Of a DNA stretch of 64,000 nucleotides, positions 16,012 to 24,218 are shown one piece after another; positions within the stretch are counted from its first letter, which is position 1; each line of letters starts with the position of its first letter. Position numbers and translations under genes: made by a program. This stretch comes from Marinobacterium halophilum (GTDB taxonomy: Bacteria > Pseudomonadota > Gammaproteobacteria > Pseudomonadales > Balneatricaceae), in assembly GCF_003014615.1 (NCBI RefSeq), contig NZ_PYGI01000001.1, positions 216,934 through 280,933 of the forward strand. Reading direction: 5' to 3'. The notes under the pieces were generated by a model. That model worked only from the letters and a program-made list of their open reading frames with translations. It ran no database searches and had not been told where the DNA came from.

Positions 16012-19000
16012 ATTTCGCCAACTTCTTCATTAAACGGCCAATCTTCGCCACGGTGATTGCGATCATCCTGACGTTGATCGGGGTGGTGAGTCTGCGCGTG
16101 TTGCCGATCGAGCAGTACCCCAACGTGGTGCCGCCGACTGTCTCGGTGCGGGCGGTGTTCCCGGGAGCCAACGCGGAAACGGTTGCGCAGACCGTGGCTG
16201 CACCATTGGCCGAGGCGATTAACGGGGTCGAGAACATGCTCTACATGACCTCGACCAGTGCCGATAATGGCTCGATGAGCTTGAGTATCGCATTCGACAT
16301 CGGTACGGATGGCGATACCAACACCATCAACGTCAACAACCGTGTCCAGGGAGCCCTGTCGCAGTTGCCGGAAGAGGTACAGGCACAGGGCGTCACCGTA
16401 AAGTTGCGTTCAAGCTCGATTCTGATGTTGCTGGCGCTGGTTGCGCCGGAAGATGACTACGACAACATCTATATGCAGAACTATGCGACGCTGAATATCC
16501 TTGATGAACTGCGCCAGATACCCGGTGTGGGGGAGGCGGATGTTCTCGGCGGCGGCAAGTTTGCCATGCGGATCTGGATGGATCCGGAAAAGCTGTCCCA
16601 GTACGATCTGACGCCCACCGAAGTCGCGCGGGCGATCCGGGCTCAGAATACCGAAGTGCCTGCCGGCAGTTTGGCCGGTACGCCGCAGAGCGATCCGCGT
16701 GCCTACACCTACACGGTAACGGCGGGTGGACGTCTGTCCAGTGCGGATGATTTCCGTAATATCTTCCTGCGCACCAATGCCGACGGTTCGGCGCTGCTGC
16801 TCAAGGATGTGGCTCGTATTGAGTTGGGTGCGTCGTTCTACGGTGTTGATGCCCGTTTGGACAGCGCCGGCATGACTCCGATCGTGATCAACCAGCAGCC
16901 GGGAGCCAATGCACTGGAAACCTCGCTGGCGGTCAAGGCCAAGGTGGAAGAACTGTCGGGTCGATTCCCGCCGGGGCTGGACTACGTGGTTCCATATGAC
17001 ACCACCCTGTTTATCAGTGCCTCGGTGGATACGGTGGTTACAACCTTCATCGAAGCCTTCCTGATTGTTGGGGTCATTCTGTATGTCTTCCTGCAGAACT
17101 GGCGCTTTACCGTTATCGCCATGTCGGTGGTGCCGGTGTCGGTGGTGGCGACCTTTGCCGGTTTCTACCTGTTCGACTTCTCGCTTAACCTGTTGACGCT
17201 GTTCGCGCTGGTGCTGGCGATCGGGATCGTGGTGGATGATGCCATTCTGGTGGTGGAAAACGTCGAGCGTGTACTGAGCGAAGATGAAAATATAAGTGTG
17301 CGTCAGGCGACCATTCAGGCGATGAAAGAGGTCGGTGGACCGGTGATTGCAACCTCGCTGATCATGGCCGCGGTGTTCGTGCCGGTAGCCTTTCTGGGCG
17401 GTTTCACCGGTCAGATCTATCAGCAGTTCGCCCTGACGATCGCGATCTCGGTCGGCTTCTCGGCACTGATGGCACTTACGTTCACACCGGCACTGTCGGC
17501 GGTTTTCATCAAGCACAACCTGCATCAACAGCAGGAATCCGGCCTGTTGCGGGCGCTGCATGCGCTGCATGCGCCGTTGCACCTGTTCAACCGAGGGTTT
17601 GATGCCGTTACCGCGCTATATGTACGTTGTGTGGATCTGCTGGTGCGCCGTTGGGTGCTGGCGTTGCTGCTTACGTTCGGCATGAGTGCCGGCTCCTGGT
17701 GGATGTTCCAGGAAGCACCGACCACATTGGTACCGCAGACGGACCAAGGCATTATTCTGGCCAGTATTTCGCTGCCGGATGCGGCTTCGCTGGACCGTAC
17801 CAGTCGTTACATGGATAACGTCAGTCAGCAGGTTCAGGAGATTCCTGGGGTTGCTCATGTGGCAGCGGTGGCGGGCTACGATATCCTGTCCAGCGCGGTC
17901 AACAGCGCCCGTGGGGTCATGTTCATCAGCATGCTGCCGTGGGAAGAACGTGAGCTGAGCGCCGATCAGTTGATTGGGCAGGTGATGCAGATCGGTACAC
18001 AGACGCCGGGCGGTAGCGCAGTGGCGTTCAATATGCCACCGATCAGCGGCCTGTCCACGACGGGTGGTTTCACCGGTTACCTGCAGTCCTATTCGGGGGC
18101 CTCTTCACAGGAGCTGTATCAGGCGTCGGTAAAGGTGATGCAGGCTGCCAGCCAGCATCCGGCACTGAACCGTGTATTCACTACGTTCAACGTCAATGTT
18201 CCATCCTATCGGGCGGATGTCGACCGACAGAAAACCCTGAGTTATGGGGTCGCACTGGAAGACCTGAATGCAACCCTGTCCAATACGTTGGGTAACGGTT
18301 TCGTTAACTACTTCAGTTACCAGAACCGCAACTTCCAGGTCTACCTGCAAAACGAAGATGAATACCGTCAGAAGCCAGACGATTTGAACAACATCTTTGT
18401 GCGCAGCAGCAGTGGCGAGCGCATCCCGTTGTCGGAGTTTGTCACGCTGGAGCGCCAGACCGGTCCAGCCGCCGTCTCCCGTTTCGGGGTGTATCTGGGG
18501 GCTCAGTTCCAGGGTGGTCCGGCTAACGGCTACAGCTCGGGCCAAGCGATTTCGGCGATGGAAGAGATCGTGCAGGAGACCTTGGGTAGTGATTGGGGTA
18601 TGGGCTGGACCGGTACTGCATACCAGGAAACGACGTTGGGCAATACGGCCTCGCTGGCGATCGGTTTCGGCATTTTGATGATGTTCCTGATTCTGGCGGC
18701 ACAGTATGAAAGCTGGTCATTGCCATTAGCGGTCATGACGGCGACACCGTTCGCCTTCTTCGGTGCAGTGGGTGGCATTGTACTGCGCGGTTTAGAGGTC
18801 AGCGTCTATGTCGAAATCGGCTTGCTGGTGGTCGTCGGGTTGGCCGCCAAGAACGCGATTCTGATCGTCGAGTTTGCCGAGTTGCAGCGCAAGGAATTCG
18901 GCAAATCGATCCGCGAAGCGGCCGTTACTGCAGCGGAACTGCGCTTCCGTCCGATCATAATGACATCGTTCGCCTTTATCCTCGGTACTCTACCGTTGGC

Positions 19001-19172
19001 ATTGGCGACCGGTGCCAGTGATACCAGCAGTCACCATATCGGTACAGCTGTATCGGTGGGGATGGGCTCGGTGGCGATCATCGGCAGCTGTTTCGTGCCG
19101 ACGTTTTACGCCATGATCGCGTCGATTTCGGATTGGCTTGCGCGTAAACGTGGCGTGAGCGAAGCGCACTGA
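16008..19172 (+). CDS. RND multidrug efflux permease (AcrB/MexB family)
   Basis: 1054 residues, the normal size for hydrophobe/amphiphile efflux RND pumps. It starts MNFANFFIKRPIFATVIAI, typical of the first helix. Proton-relay residues are visible: paired Asp in GIVVDDAILVVENVERV (TM4) and Lys in GLAAKNAILIVEFAEL (TM10). PVAFLGGFTGQIYQQF is another family signature. It exports drugs, dyes or fatty acids by proton antiport. No outer-membrane channel gene follows; the operon ends at a terminator 20 bases downstream, so it must use a channel encoded elsewhere. Confidence 0.96.
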   Translation: MNFANFFIKRPIFATVIAIILTLIGVVSLRVLPIEQYPNVVPPTVSVRAVFPGANAETVAQTVAAPLAEAINGVENMLYMTSTSADNGSMSLSIAFDIGTDGDTNTINVNNRVQGALSQLPEEVQAQGVTVKLRSSSILMLLALVAPEDDYDNIYMQNYATLNILDELRQIPGVGEADVLGGGKFAMRIWMDPEKLSQYDLTPTEVARAIRAQNTEVPAGSLAGTPQSDPRAYTYTVTAGGRLSSADDFRNIFLRTNADGSALLLKDVARIELGASFYGVDARLDSAGMTPIVINQQPGANALETSLAVKAKVEELSGRFPPGLDYVVPYDTTLFISASVDTVVTTFIEAFLIVGVILYVFLQNWRFTVIAMSVVPVSVVATFAGFYLFDFSLNLLTLFALVLAIGIVVDDAILVVENVERVLSEDENISVRQATIQAMKEVGGPVIATSLIMAAVFVPVAFLGGFTGQIYQQFALTIAISVGFSALMALTFTPALSAVFIKHNLHQQQESGLLRALHALHAPLHLFNRGFDAVTALYVRCVDLLVRRWVLALLLTFGMSAGSWWMFQEAPTTLVPQTDQGIILASISLPDAASLDRTSRYMDNVSQQVQEIPGVAHVAAVAGYDILSSAVNSARGVMFISMLPWEERELSADQLIGQVMQIGTQTPGGSAVAFNMPPISGLSTTGGFTGYLQSYSGASSQELYQASVKVMQAASQHPALNRVFTTFNVNVPSYRADVDRQKTLSYGVALEDLNATLSNTLGNGFVNYFSYQNRNFQVYLQNEDEYRQKPDDLNNIFVRSSSGERIPLSEFVTLERQTGPAAVSRFGVYLGAQFQGGPANGYSSGQAISAMEEIVQETLGSDWGMGWTGTAYQETTLGNTASLAIGFGILMMFLILAAQYESWSLPLAVMTATPFAFFGAVGGIVLRGLEVSVYVEIGLLVVVGLAAKNAILIVEFAELQRKEFGKSIREAAVTAAELRFRPIIMTSFAFILGTLPLALATGASDTSSHHIGTAVSVGMGSVAIIGSCFVPTFYAMIASISDWLARKRGVSEAH

Positions 19173-19193
19173 GGCGCGGAGGATATCGTGGGA

Positions 19194-19223
19194 AAGGGCT
19201 GGTCAGACGACCGGCCCTTTTTT
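19194..19223 (+). terminator. Intrinsic terminator of the RND operon
   Basis: AAGGGCTGGTC and GACCGGCCCTT pair (one wobble) around loop AGAC, followed by a run of T to 19223. It lies 21 bases after the permease stop and just before the convergent porin gene. Confidence 0.85.
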
Positions 19224-19232
19224 GTGGGGGAA

Positions 19233-20141
19233 TCAGAAGCTGAAGTTGATGCCGACGTTCAGCTGATTGGCATCTTCAACACCATACAGGCTGCCGTCCC
19301 AGGCCATGAACTCGGCCCACGCTACGACGTGTTGATGCAGGGTGCGCTGGTAGGCGAGAATCGCGGCGGTAAAATCGCCATCGCTGTTCTCTGCCGAGAA
19401 GTCGGACAGGCCCAGCGTGTACAGGTTCTTGCCTGCCGGGATGCCGACAATGGCATCGATACCGGCACCGCTGTTTTCCTGGTCGATATAGGCACCGTTG
19501 ATATAGAAGCCTTCACCGGCGTAGTACGCCGACAGGCCGTAACGGTCATTGCCGCCTTCGGTGCCGGTAAAGGCGGTGCCCAAAGTCAGATTGCCGAGGC
19601 TGTAGGTCGCGCCGATCTGCGTCTGTTCCTGGCCGGTATTGTCTTCGTCATCTACCTGATACAGTGCCTTCACTTTCAGACCACCCAGATCAGGGCTGCT
19701 GTAGTAGGCGGATTCGCTCACCCGCAGTCCACCATCCAATGTGTAGTAGACCGGTGCAGAGTTCCACCACATGTAGTCAGCGGCAACACCTACGGTTTCA
19801 TAAAAAGGCGAGTCCACCTTACCCAGAGCCAGGGTGCCGTATGTGGTATCGGTCAGGCCGATATGGCCATAACGCATATCGCCGACGGTATCGCCGTCGT
19901 TGCCAAGGTCGAGCCCCACTTCATATTTGGCAAAGGCGCTCAGGCGTTCATCCAGTGCATAAGAGCCCTTGATGCCGACCCGTGATAACGCGTCCTTGTA
20001 TTCGGTGTCATCATTGTCTTTTTTCTGCTCCAGCATGATGCGCAGGCTGCCATATACCTCGATTCCGGTGTCGGCGATTTCGACGGCGCAGGCAGGCGCG
20101 GCTGTGGCGAGCAGAGTGCACAGAGTAAGTAGTTTTTTCAT
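19233..20141 (-). CDS. Gram-negative general porin
   Basis: 302 residues with a signal peptide (MKKLLTLCTLLATAAPACA, cleavage after Ala-Cys-Ala). The mature protein begins VEIADTGIEVYGSLRIML and is made of alternating amphipathic beta strands, ending in NVGINFSF; the terminal Phe is the outer-membrane assembly signal. The tyrosine/glycine-rich pattern (YGHIGLTDTTYGTLALGK) is that of trimeric 16-strand porins. It lies 78 bases downstream of the D-malate dehydrogenase gene on the same strand. It may therefore aid uptake of carnitine or related solutes, which is inference from position only. Confidence 0.88.
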   Translation of the reverse strand: MKKLLTLCTLLATAAPACAVEIADTGIEVYGSLRIMLEQKKDNDDTEYKDALSRVGIKGSYALDERLSAFAKYEVGLDLGNDGDTVGDMRYGHIGLTDTTYGTLALGKVDSPFYETVGVAADYMWWNSAPVYYTLDGGLRVSESAYYSSPDLGGLKVKALYQVDDEDNTGQEQTQIGATYSLGNLTLGTAFTGTEGGNDRYGLSAYYAGEGFYINGAYIDQENSGAGIDAIVGIPAGKNLYTLGLSDFSAENSDGDFTAAILAYQRTLHQHVVAWAEFMAWDGSLYGVEDANQLNVGINFSF

Positions 20142-20184
20142 CGGGGTTGATCCGTATTGTTGTTATATTGTGATGAGATTACGG

Positions 20185-20210
20185 CGGGCACAACCGGACC
20201 GGTGCGCCCG
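20185..20210 (-). terminator. Possible hairpin between the D-malate dehydrogenase and porin genes
   Basis: CGGGCACA and TGCGCCCG pair over eight positions (one wobble) around an inner CCGG-CCGG. No T-run follows on the minus strand, so this may be a partial terminator or an mRNA-stabilising element separating the dehydrogenase and porin messages. Confidence 0.3.
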
Positions 20211-20219
20211 CGGGGTGTA

Positions 20220-21287
20220 TCAGGACGCCTGGATAGCGTCGACAATTGCCTGGCCCAGTTCCTGGGTGCTGGCGTTGCCACTCATGTCGCGGGTCAGTGC
20301 AGTCTGATCGCGGATCACGGTTTCGATGGCGGTCATGATGGTGTCGTGCATAGCATTGCAGCCCAGGTGCTGCATCATCATGGCAGCCGCCCAAACAGTG
20401 CCGATCGGGTTGGCAATGTTCTGGCCGGCGATGTCCGGAGCCGAGCCGTGTACCGGTTCAAACATGGAAGGGAAGGTTTTTTCCGGGTTGATGTTGGCCG
20501 ACGGTGCAATGGCGATGGTGCCGGTGCAGGCCGGGCCAAGATCCGACAGGATGTCGCCGAACAGGTTGGAACCGACAATCACATCATAGAACTCCGGCAT
20601 CCGCACCAGGTTGGCGGTGAAAATGTCGATATGGAACTGGTCCACCTTGACCTCGGGGTACTGCTCCGCCATCGCTTCAACACGGCCATCCCAGTAGGGC
20701 ATGGAGTGGAACAGACCGTTGGACTTGGTGGCCGAGCTAAGGTGTTTCTTGTCGCGGGACTGGGCCAGGTCGAACGCATATTTCAGGATACGGTCGGTAC
20801 CCTTGCGGGTGAAAATGCTCTGCTGAGAGACGACTTCATCTTCGGTGCCTTCATATTGAATGCCGCCGATGTTGGAGTATTCGCCTTCGACGTTTTCACG
20901 CACGACATAGAAATCGATATCGCCCGGTTTCTTGTTGGCCAGCGGTGACTGCAGGCCTTCAAACAGGCGGACCGGTCGCAAATTCACGTACTGGTTGAAG
21001 GCGCGACGAATCGGCAACAGCAGCCCCCAGAGTGAAATGTGATCAGGTACGCCGGGGAAGCCAACGGCTCCAAGGAAGATGGCATCGAACCGGCTCAGCT
21101 GTTCCAGGCCATCTTCCGGCATCATGCGGCCGGTTTTGTGGTAGGTCTCGCATGACCAGTCGAAGTGGGTGAAGTTCAGCTCGATGCCTTGTTGTGCGGC
21201 CGCAGCCTGCAACGCCTTGATGCCTTCGGGGATGACTTCAGTACCGATGCCGTCTCCGGGAATGACGGCGATATTGAACTGTGACAT
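20220..21287 (-). CDS. dmlA: Tartrate dehydrogenase/decarboxylase or D-malate dehydrogenase (DmlA/TtuC type)
   Basis: 355 residues of the beta-decarboxylating dehydrogenase family. The N-terminus (NIAVIPGDGIGTEVIPEG), YVNLRPVRLFEGLQSPLA and NLFGDILSDLGPACTG carry the cofactor- and metal-binding residues; SMFEPVHGSAPDIAG is the NAD-binding loop of this subgroup. DmlA oxidises D-malate to pyruvate and CO2, and some members accept tartrate. In E. coli the gene neighbours the yeaVWX carnitine genes and is controlled by a divergent LysR gene, the same arrangement as here. I favour D-malate because cleavage of L-carnitine yields (R)-malic semialdehyde, hence D-malate. Confidence 0.85.
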   Translation of the reverse strand: MSQFNIAVIPGDGIGTEVIPEGIKALQAAAAQQGIELNFTHFDWSCETYHKTGRMMPEDGLEQLSRFDAIFLGAVGFPGVPDHISLWGLLLPIRRAFNQYVNLRPVRLFEGLQSPLANKKPGDIDFYVVRENVEGEYSNIGGIQYEGTEDEVVSQQSIFTRKGTDRILKYAFDLAQSRDKKHLSSATKSNGLFHSMPYWDGRVEAMAEQYPEVKVDQFHIDIFTANLVRMPEFYDVIVGSNLFGDILSDLGPACTGTIAIAPSANINPEKTFPSMFEPVHGSAPDIAGQNIANPIGTVWAAAMMMQHLGCNAMHDTIMTAIETVIRDQTALTRDMSGNASTQELGQAIVDAIQAS

Positions 21288-21366
21288 GGGTGACTCCTTT
21301 TATTGTCATATTGAGCACGTCTGGTCTCCAGTTTAGGGATTGGTCTGATAAGATGTAGGCCTGAAC

Positions 21367-21385
21367 TGTAATCTGTGAGTTTACA
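21367..21385. promoter_or_regulatory. Shared 19-nt motif, copy 1 (dmlA-lysR intergenic)
   Basis: TGTAATCTGTGAGTTTACA, an inverted repeat of TGTAA/TTACA. It shares 13 of 19 bases with each of two similar motifs at the cntA and BCCT promoters. It lies 80 bases upstream of dmlA and immediately before the GTG proposed to start the LysR gene, so it could control both directions. Confidence 0.6.
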
Positions 21386-21389
21386 TATC

Positions 21390-22310
21390 GTGGACAAGCT
21401 GCCTGCTCTGGACGACATCAGAGTCTTTGTGACTGCAGCTCGCTTGACGAGCTTTGCCCGGGCGGCCGAGCAGCTGATGGTATCGCCAGCCTATATTTCC
21501 AAGCGGATAAAACTGCTTGAAGAAAACCTCGGGTTGACGCTCTTCTACCGCTCGGCGCGGGCCATCAGTCTGACGCTGGAAGGCGAAACCGTGCTGCGTA
21601 CCGGCGTGCAGATGCTGCAGGATCTGGATACGATGAAAAACGAGCTGATGGCGTGTCGCGACGAGACGCGTGGTCTGTTGCGGATCAGCTGCAGCACCGG
21701 TTTTGGCACCGAGTATCTGAATCCTTTCATCCTGTCGTTGCGTGAACGTTATCCGCTGCTGGATATCGACCTGACATTGGTGGATCGCGCCATTGATATT
21801 GTCACCGAGAACGTGGATCTGGATATCTGTCTCGGCGGCAGCATCCCCGAACAGTATATTGCCCGTCGCATCGCCGCCAACGTGCGGGTGTTCTGTGCCG
21901 CACCGGCCTACCTTGAGCGGCGCGGTTGTCCCGTCCATCCGCAGGATCTGGAGCAGGCGCACGATTGCATCTCCATCCGCGAGCGTAACCAGCATCCGGC
22001 CTCATGGAAGGTGGAGTGCGAGGGTGAAAGCCTGGCGATTACGCCCAATAGCCAGCTGAGCGTGAATAACGGCAATGTGGCCAAACAATGGTGTTTGGGT
22101 GGGCAGGGGATTTTGCTGCGCTCGATCTGGAGCGTGCGTCAGGAGCTGGAGCAGGGGACGCTGGTACGTGTGTTGCCGCAGTGGCAGCAGACCGCTGATG
22201 TCTACGCCGTGTATTCCAGAACAACCCAAAGCAGTGCCAAGCTACGTGTGTTTATCGAGAACCTTGAACAGTACCTGCGGGATCAGCTTGCGCTGGATGC
22301 GCCGGTGTAA
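21390..22310 (+). CDS. LysR-family transcriptional regulator (DmlR-like)
   Basis: About 306 residues, beginning with a winged HTH (PALDDIRVFVTAARLTSFARAAEQLMVSPAYISKRIKLLEENLG) and followed by a substrate-binding domain of periplasmic-binding-protein fold. The start is a GTG: 21390 gives the family-like V/MDKLPALDD; another GTG at 21375 adds five residues; neither has a good ribosome site. It is divergent from dmlA, matching dmlR-dmlA in E. coli and the LysR regulator of Acinetobacter carnitine clusters. It probably senses a carnitine catabolite or D-malate. The XRE-PAS gene follows after 27 bases. Confidence 0.88.
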   Translation: MDKLPALDDIRVFVTAARLTSFARAAEQLMVSPAYISKRIKLLEENLGLTLFYRSARAISLTLEGETVLRTGVQMLQDLDTMKNELMACRDETRGLLRISCSTGFGTEYLNPFILSLRERYPLLDIDLTLVDRAIDIVTENVDLDICLGGSIPEQYIARRIAANVRVFCAAPAYLERRGCPVHPQDLEQAHDCISIRERNQHPASWKVECEGESLAITPNSQLSVNNGNVAKQWCLGGQGILLRSIWSVRQELEQGTLVRVLPQWQQTADVYAVYSRTTQSSAKLRVFIENLEQYLRDQLALDAPV

Positions 22311-22337
22311 ACCGACACTGATAATGATGGAGAACAT

Positions 22338-23228
22338 ATGAGTGCAGACGGATTCGGCAAGCGCCTGCTGGCCCTGCTAAAGGAGCGCAAGACCAGTCAG
22401 ATCAAGGTCGCTCAAGGGCTTGAAGTTTCGCGAACCGCTGTCAACAAGTGGACCAAGGGCGGCATGATCGATGATGGCAACCTGGACAAGCTGGCGGCTT
22501 TTCTCGGGGTTGATAAAATCTGGCTCAAATATGGTGATTACGGCAATGGTGCTCAAGACAGTGGCCAGGACGGACGCAATATCAATGAAGTCCACCTGCA
22601 GGAAACCGCTGAAATCGTGACCTGGGAATGGGATTTGTTGACCGGTGCGGTGAGCTATTCCGACAATGTGGAAGCCGTGTACGGCGTCCGTCTGACCAGT
22701 AATGAAGATTTCTGGAACTTGATGAGCGGACCTTCGAAGGACAAGCTGGTCAAGGGGTATGAAAAAATCATGCGTGAGGGTGGTGCGCATGAGATGGATT
22801 TCAAGATCAACAAGGATGGGCAACACCGCTGGATCACGTCACGGGCGACTGGAGTGAAGGGGCCGAATGGCAAGGTCACCAAGCTGATCGGCATCAGTCT
22901 GGACAATACCGAGCGCAAGACGGTTGAGCTGCGCTTGAGCCGCATTAACCGGTTTTTCAACACATTGCTGGCGCACATGGACCACTTGGTTGTGTTTACC
23001 GATACCGCCGGTGAAATTTTGGCAACCAACCATGAGACGCGCCCGGAAAAGATCAGCTACATGGAGCTGCAGGCGCTGTTGTACCAGTTCATGCTGAAGC
23101 AGGCGGATCAGGTGGCCATGCTACGTGAGCAGGGGCCGTGCCGGATAACCTTTCAGCATAAAAAAATGGTTGTGTCCCATCATGCCGATGACGAAACACA
23201 ACCCTTTTTGATGTTTCATTTCAAGTAA
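22338..23228 (+). CDS. XRE-family HTH regulator with PAS sensor domain
   Basis: 296 residues. Residues about 5-60 (GKRLLALLKERKTSQIKVAQGLEVSRTAVNKW) form an XRE-type HTH. Residues about 95-200 form a PAS_3-like fold (ETAEIVTWEWDLLTGAVSYSDN, then HRWITSRATGVKGPNGKVTKLIG and the closing DNTERK). The C-terminal 90 residues may be a second, degenerate PAS (VVFTDTAGEILATN). It therefore looks like a DNA-binding protein with a small-molecule or redox sensor and no kinase or output enzyme. GGAG lies six to nine bases before the ATG at 22338. It sits between LysR and the convergent cntB, inside the carnitine cluster, and may co-regulate it. Confidence 0.82.
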   Translation: MSADGFGKRLLALLKERKTSQIKVAQGLEVSRTAVNKWTKGGMIDDGNLDKLAAFLGVDKIWLKYGDYGNGAQDSGQDGRNINEVHLQETAEIVTWEWDLLTGAVSYSDNVEAVYGVRLTSNEDFWNLMSGPSKDKLVKGYEKIMREGGAHEMDFKINKDGQHRWITSRATGVKGPNGKVTKLIGISLDNTERKTVELRLSRINRFFNTLLAHMDHLVVFTDTAGEILATNHETRPEKISYMELQALLYQFMLKQADQVAMLREQGPCRITFQHKKMVVSHHADDETQPFLMFHFK

Positions 23229-23244
23229 TGCGAGTCCGGCTGGA

Positions 23245-24195
23245 TTACAGATCCAGCACCAGTCGGGTGCCCTTGGCGCGCGACACGCAGATCATCATCG
23301 TTTCCTGAGCGTTCTGCTCGTCATCATCGAGATAGTTGTCGCGATGGTCTGCTTCCCCTTCCAGAATGGTGGTTTCACAGGTGCCACACACCCCGTTGCG
23401 GCACAGGCATTCGATATTGATGCGCTTGTCGGCTTCGATGGCCTGCAGGATCGACATGTCCTCGCCAATTTCCAGGCTGAAGCCCGAGCGCTGGAAATGC
23501 ACCTCAAAGGCATCGCCATCGCTGGCGACTTCGCCGAAATTCTCGAAGTGGGTCCGCTCTTCGCCGAGAATACGGTTGCCCTGCTCAATCACGGCATCAA
23601 TCAGCGGCTGAGGGCCGCAGACGTAGACATGACTCTGTGCCGATTGCTGTTCCAGCAGAGTGGCAACATCCAGGCGCTGATCCCTGGCGTTGTCATAAAT
23701 GAACAGACGCTCACCGACGCGCTCGCGCAATTCTTCGACAAACGCCGCATTGGCCCCGTCACGGAAACAGTAGTGCAGCTCAAACGCCAGCCCTTCGCGC
23801 TCCAGTTCGTGAAGATAGGGCAGGAACGGCGTAATGCCGATACCGCCGGCAATCAGTATGTGCTTGCTGTTATGGTCATGAACCAGAGGGAAAAAATTCT
23901 CAGCCGGTGACAGGTGTAGAGTGTCACCTTCCGCAACCTGGGTATGCATGTAGGCCGAGCCGCCTTTGGAATTTTCATCCAGCAGCACGGCAATGCGGTA
24001 GCGGTCGGGCTGTTGCGGGTCACTGGTCAGCGAGTAGGCGCGGCGGATGCCGGCGGCGTCCATATGCACGGTGACATGGCTACCGGCGCTGAAGGTCGCC
24101 AGCGTACCCTGCGGTGCGACAAACTCGAATGCTTTGATGGTCGGGCTCAGTGACTCGACCCGGCTGACGTTGACTGCAATTTTATTCTGATTCAT
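23245..24195 (-). CDS. cntB: Carnitine monooxygenase reductase subunit (CntB/YeaX type)
   Basis: 316 residues. Domain order is FMN-binding (RRAYSLTSDPQQPDRY), NAD-binding (ILIAGGIGITPFLPYL, YVCGPQPLIDAV) and a C-terminal plant-type 2Fe-2S domain (ECLCRNGVCGTCETTILEG, then a later Cys near MMICVSRA). This is the phthalate dioxygenase reductase family to which YeaX/CntB belongs. It passes electrons from NAD(P)H to the Rieske oxygenase CntA. It is the last gene of the cntA - dehydrogenase - cntB operon, 23 bases after the dehydrogenase stop. Confidence 0.88.
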   Translation of the reverse strand: MNQNKIAVNVSRVESLSPTIKAFEFVAPQGTLATFSAGSHVTVHMDAAGIRRAYSLTSDPQQPDRYRIAVLLDENSKGGSAYMHTQVAEGDTLHLSPAENFFPLVHDHNSKHILIAGGIGITPFLPYLHELEREGLAFELHYCFRDGANAAFVEELRERVGERLFIYDNARDQRLDVATLLEQQSAQSHVYVCGPQPLIDAVIEQGNRILGEERTHFENFGEVASDGDAFEVHFQRSGFSLEIGEDMSILQAIEADKRINIECLCRNGVCGTCETTILEGEADHRDNYLDDDEQNAQETMMICVSRAKGTRLVLDL

Positions 24196-24218
24196 GACAC
24201 ATACTCACTCGTGGGAAC

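Noticed and set aside
16410..17582. Reverse-strand 390-codon frame inside the RND permease gene
   Set aside because: His/Arg/Gln-rich shadow translation of a high-GC coding strand with no recognisable domain.
23239..23257. Hairpin GCTGGAT/ATCCAGC as terminator between XRE-PAS and cntB
   Set aside because: It overlaps the cntB stop codon and has no T-run on either strand.
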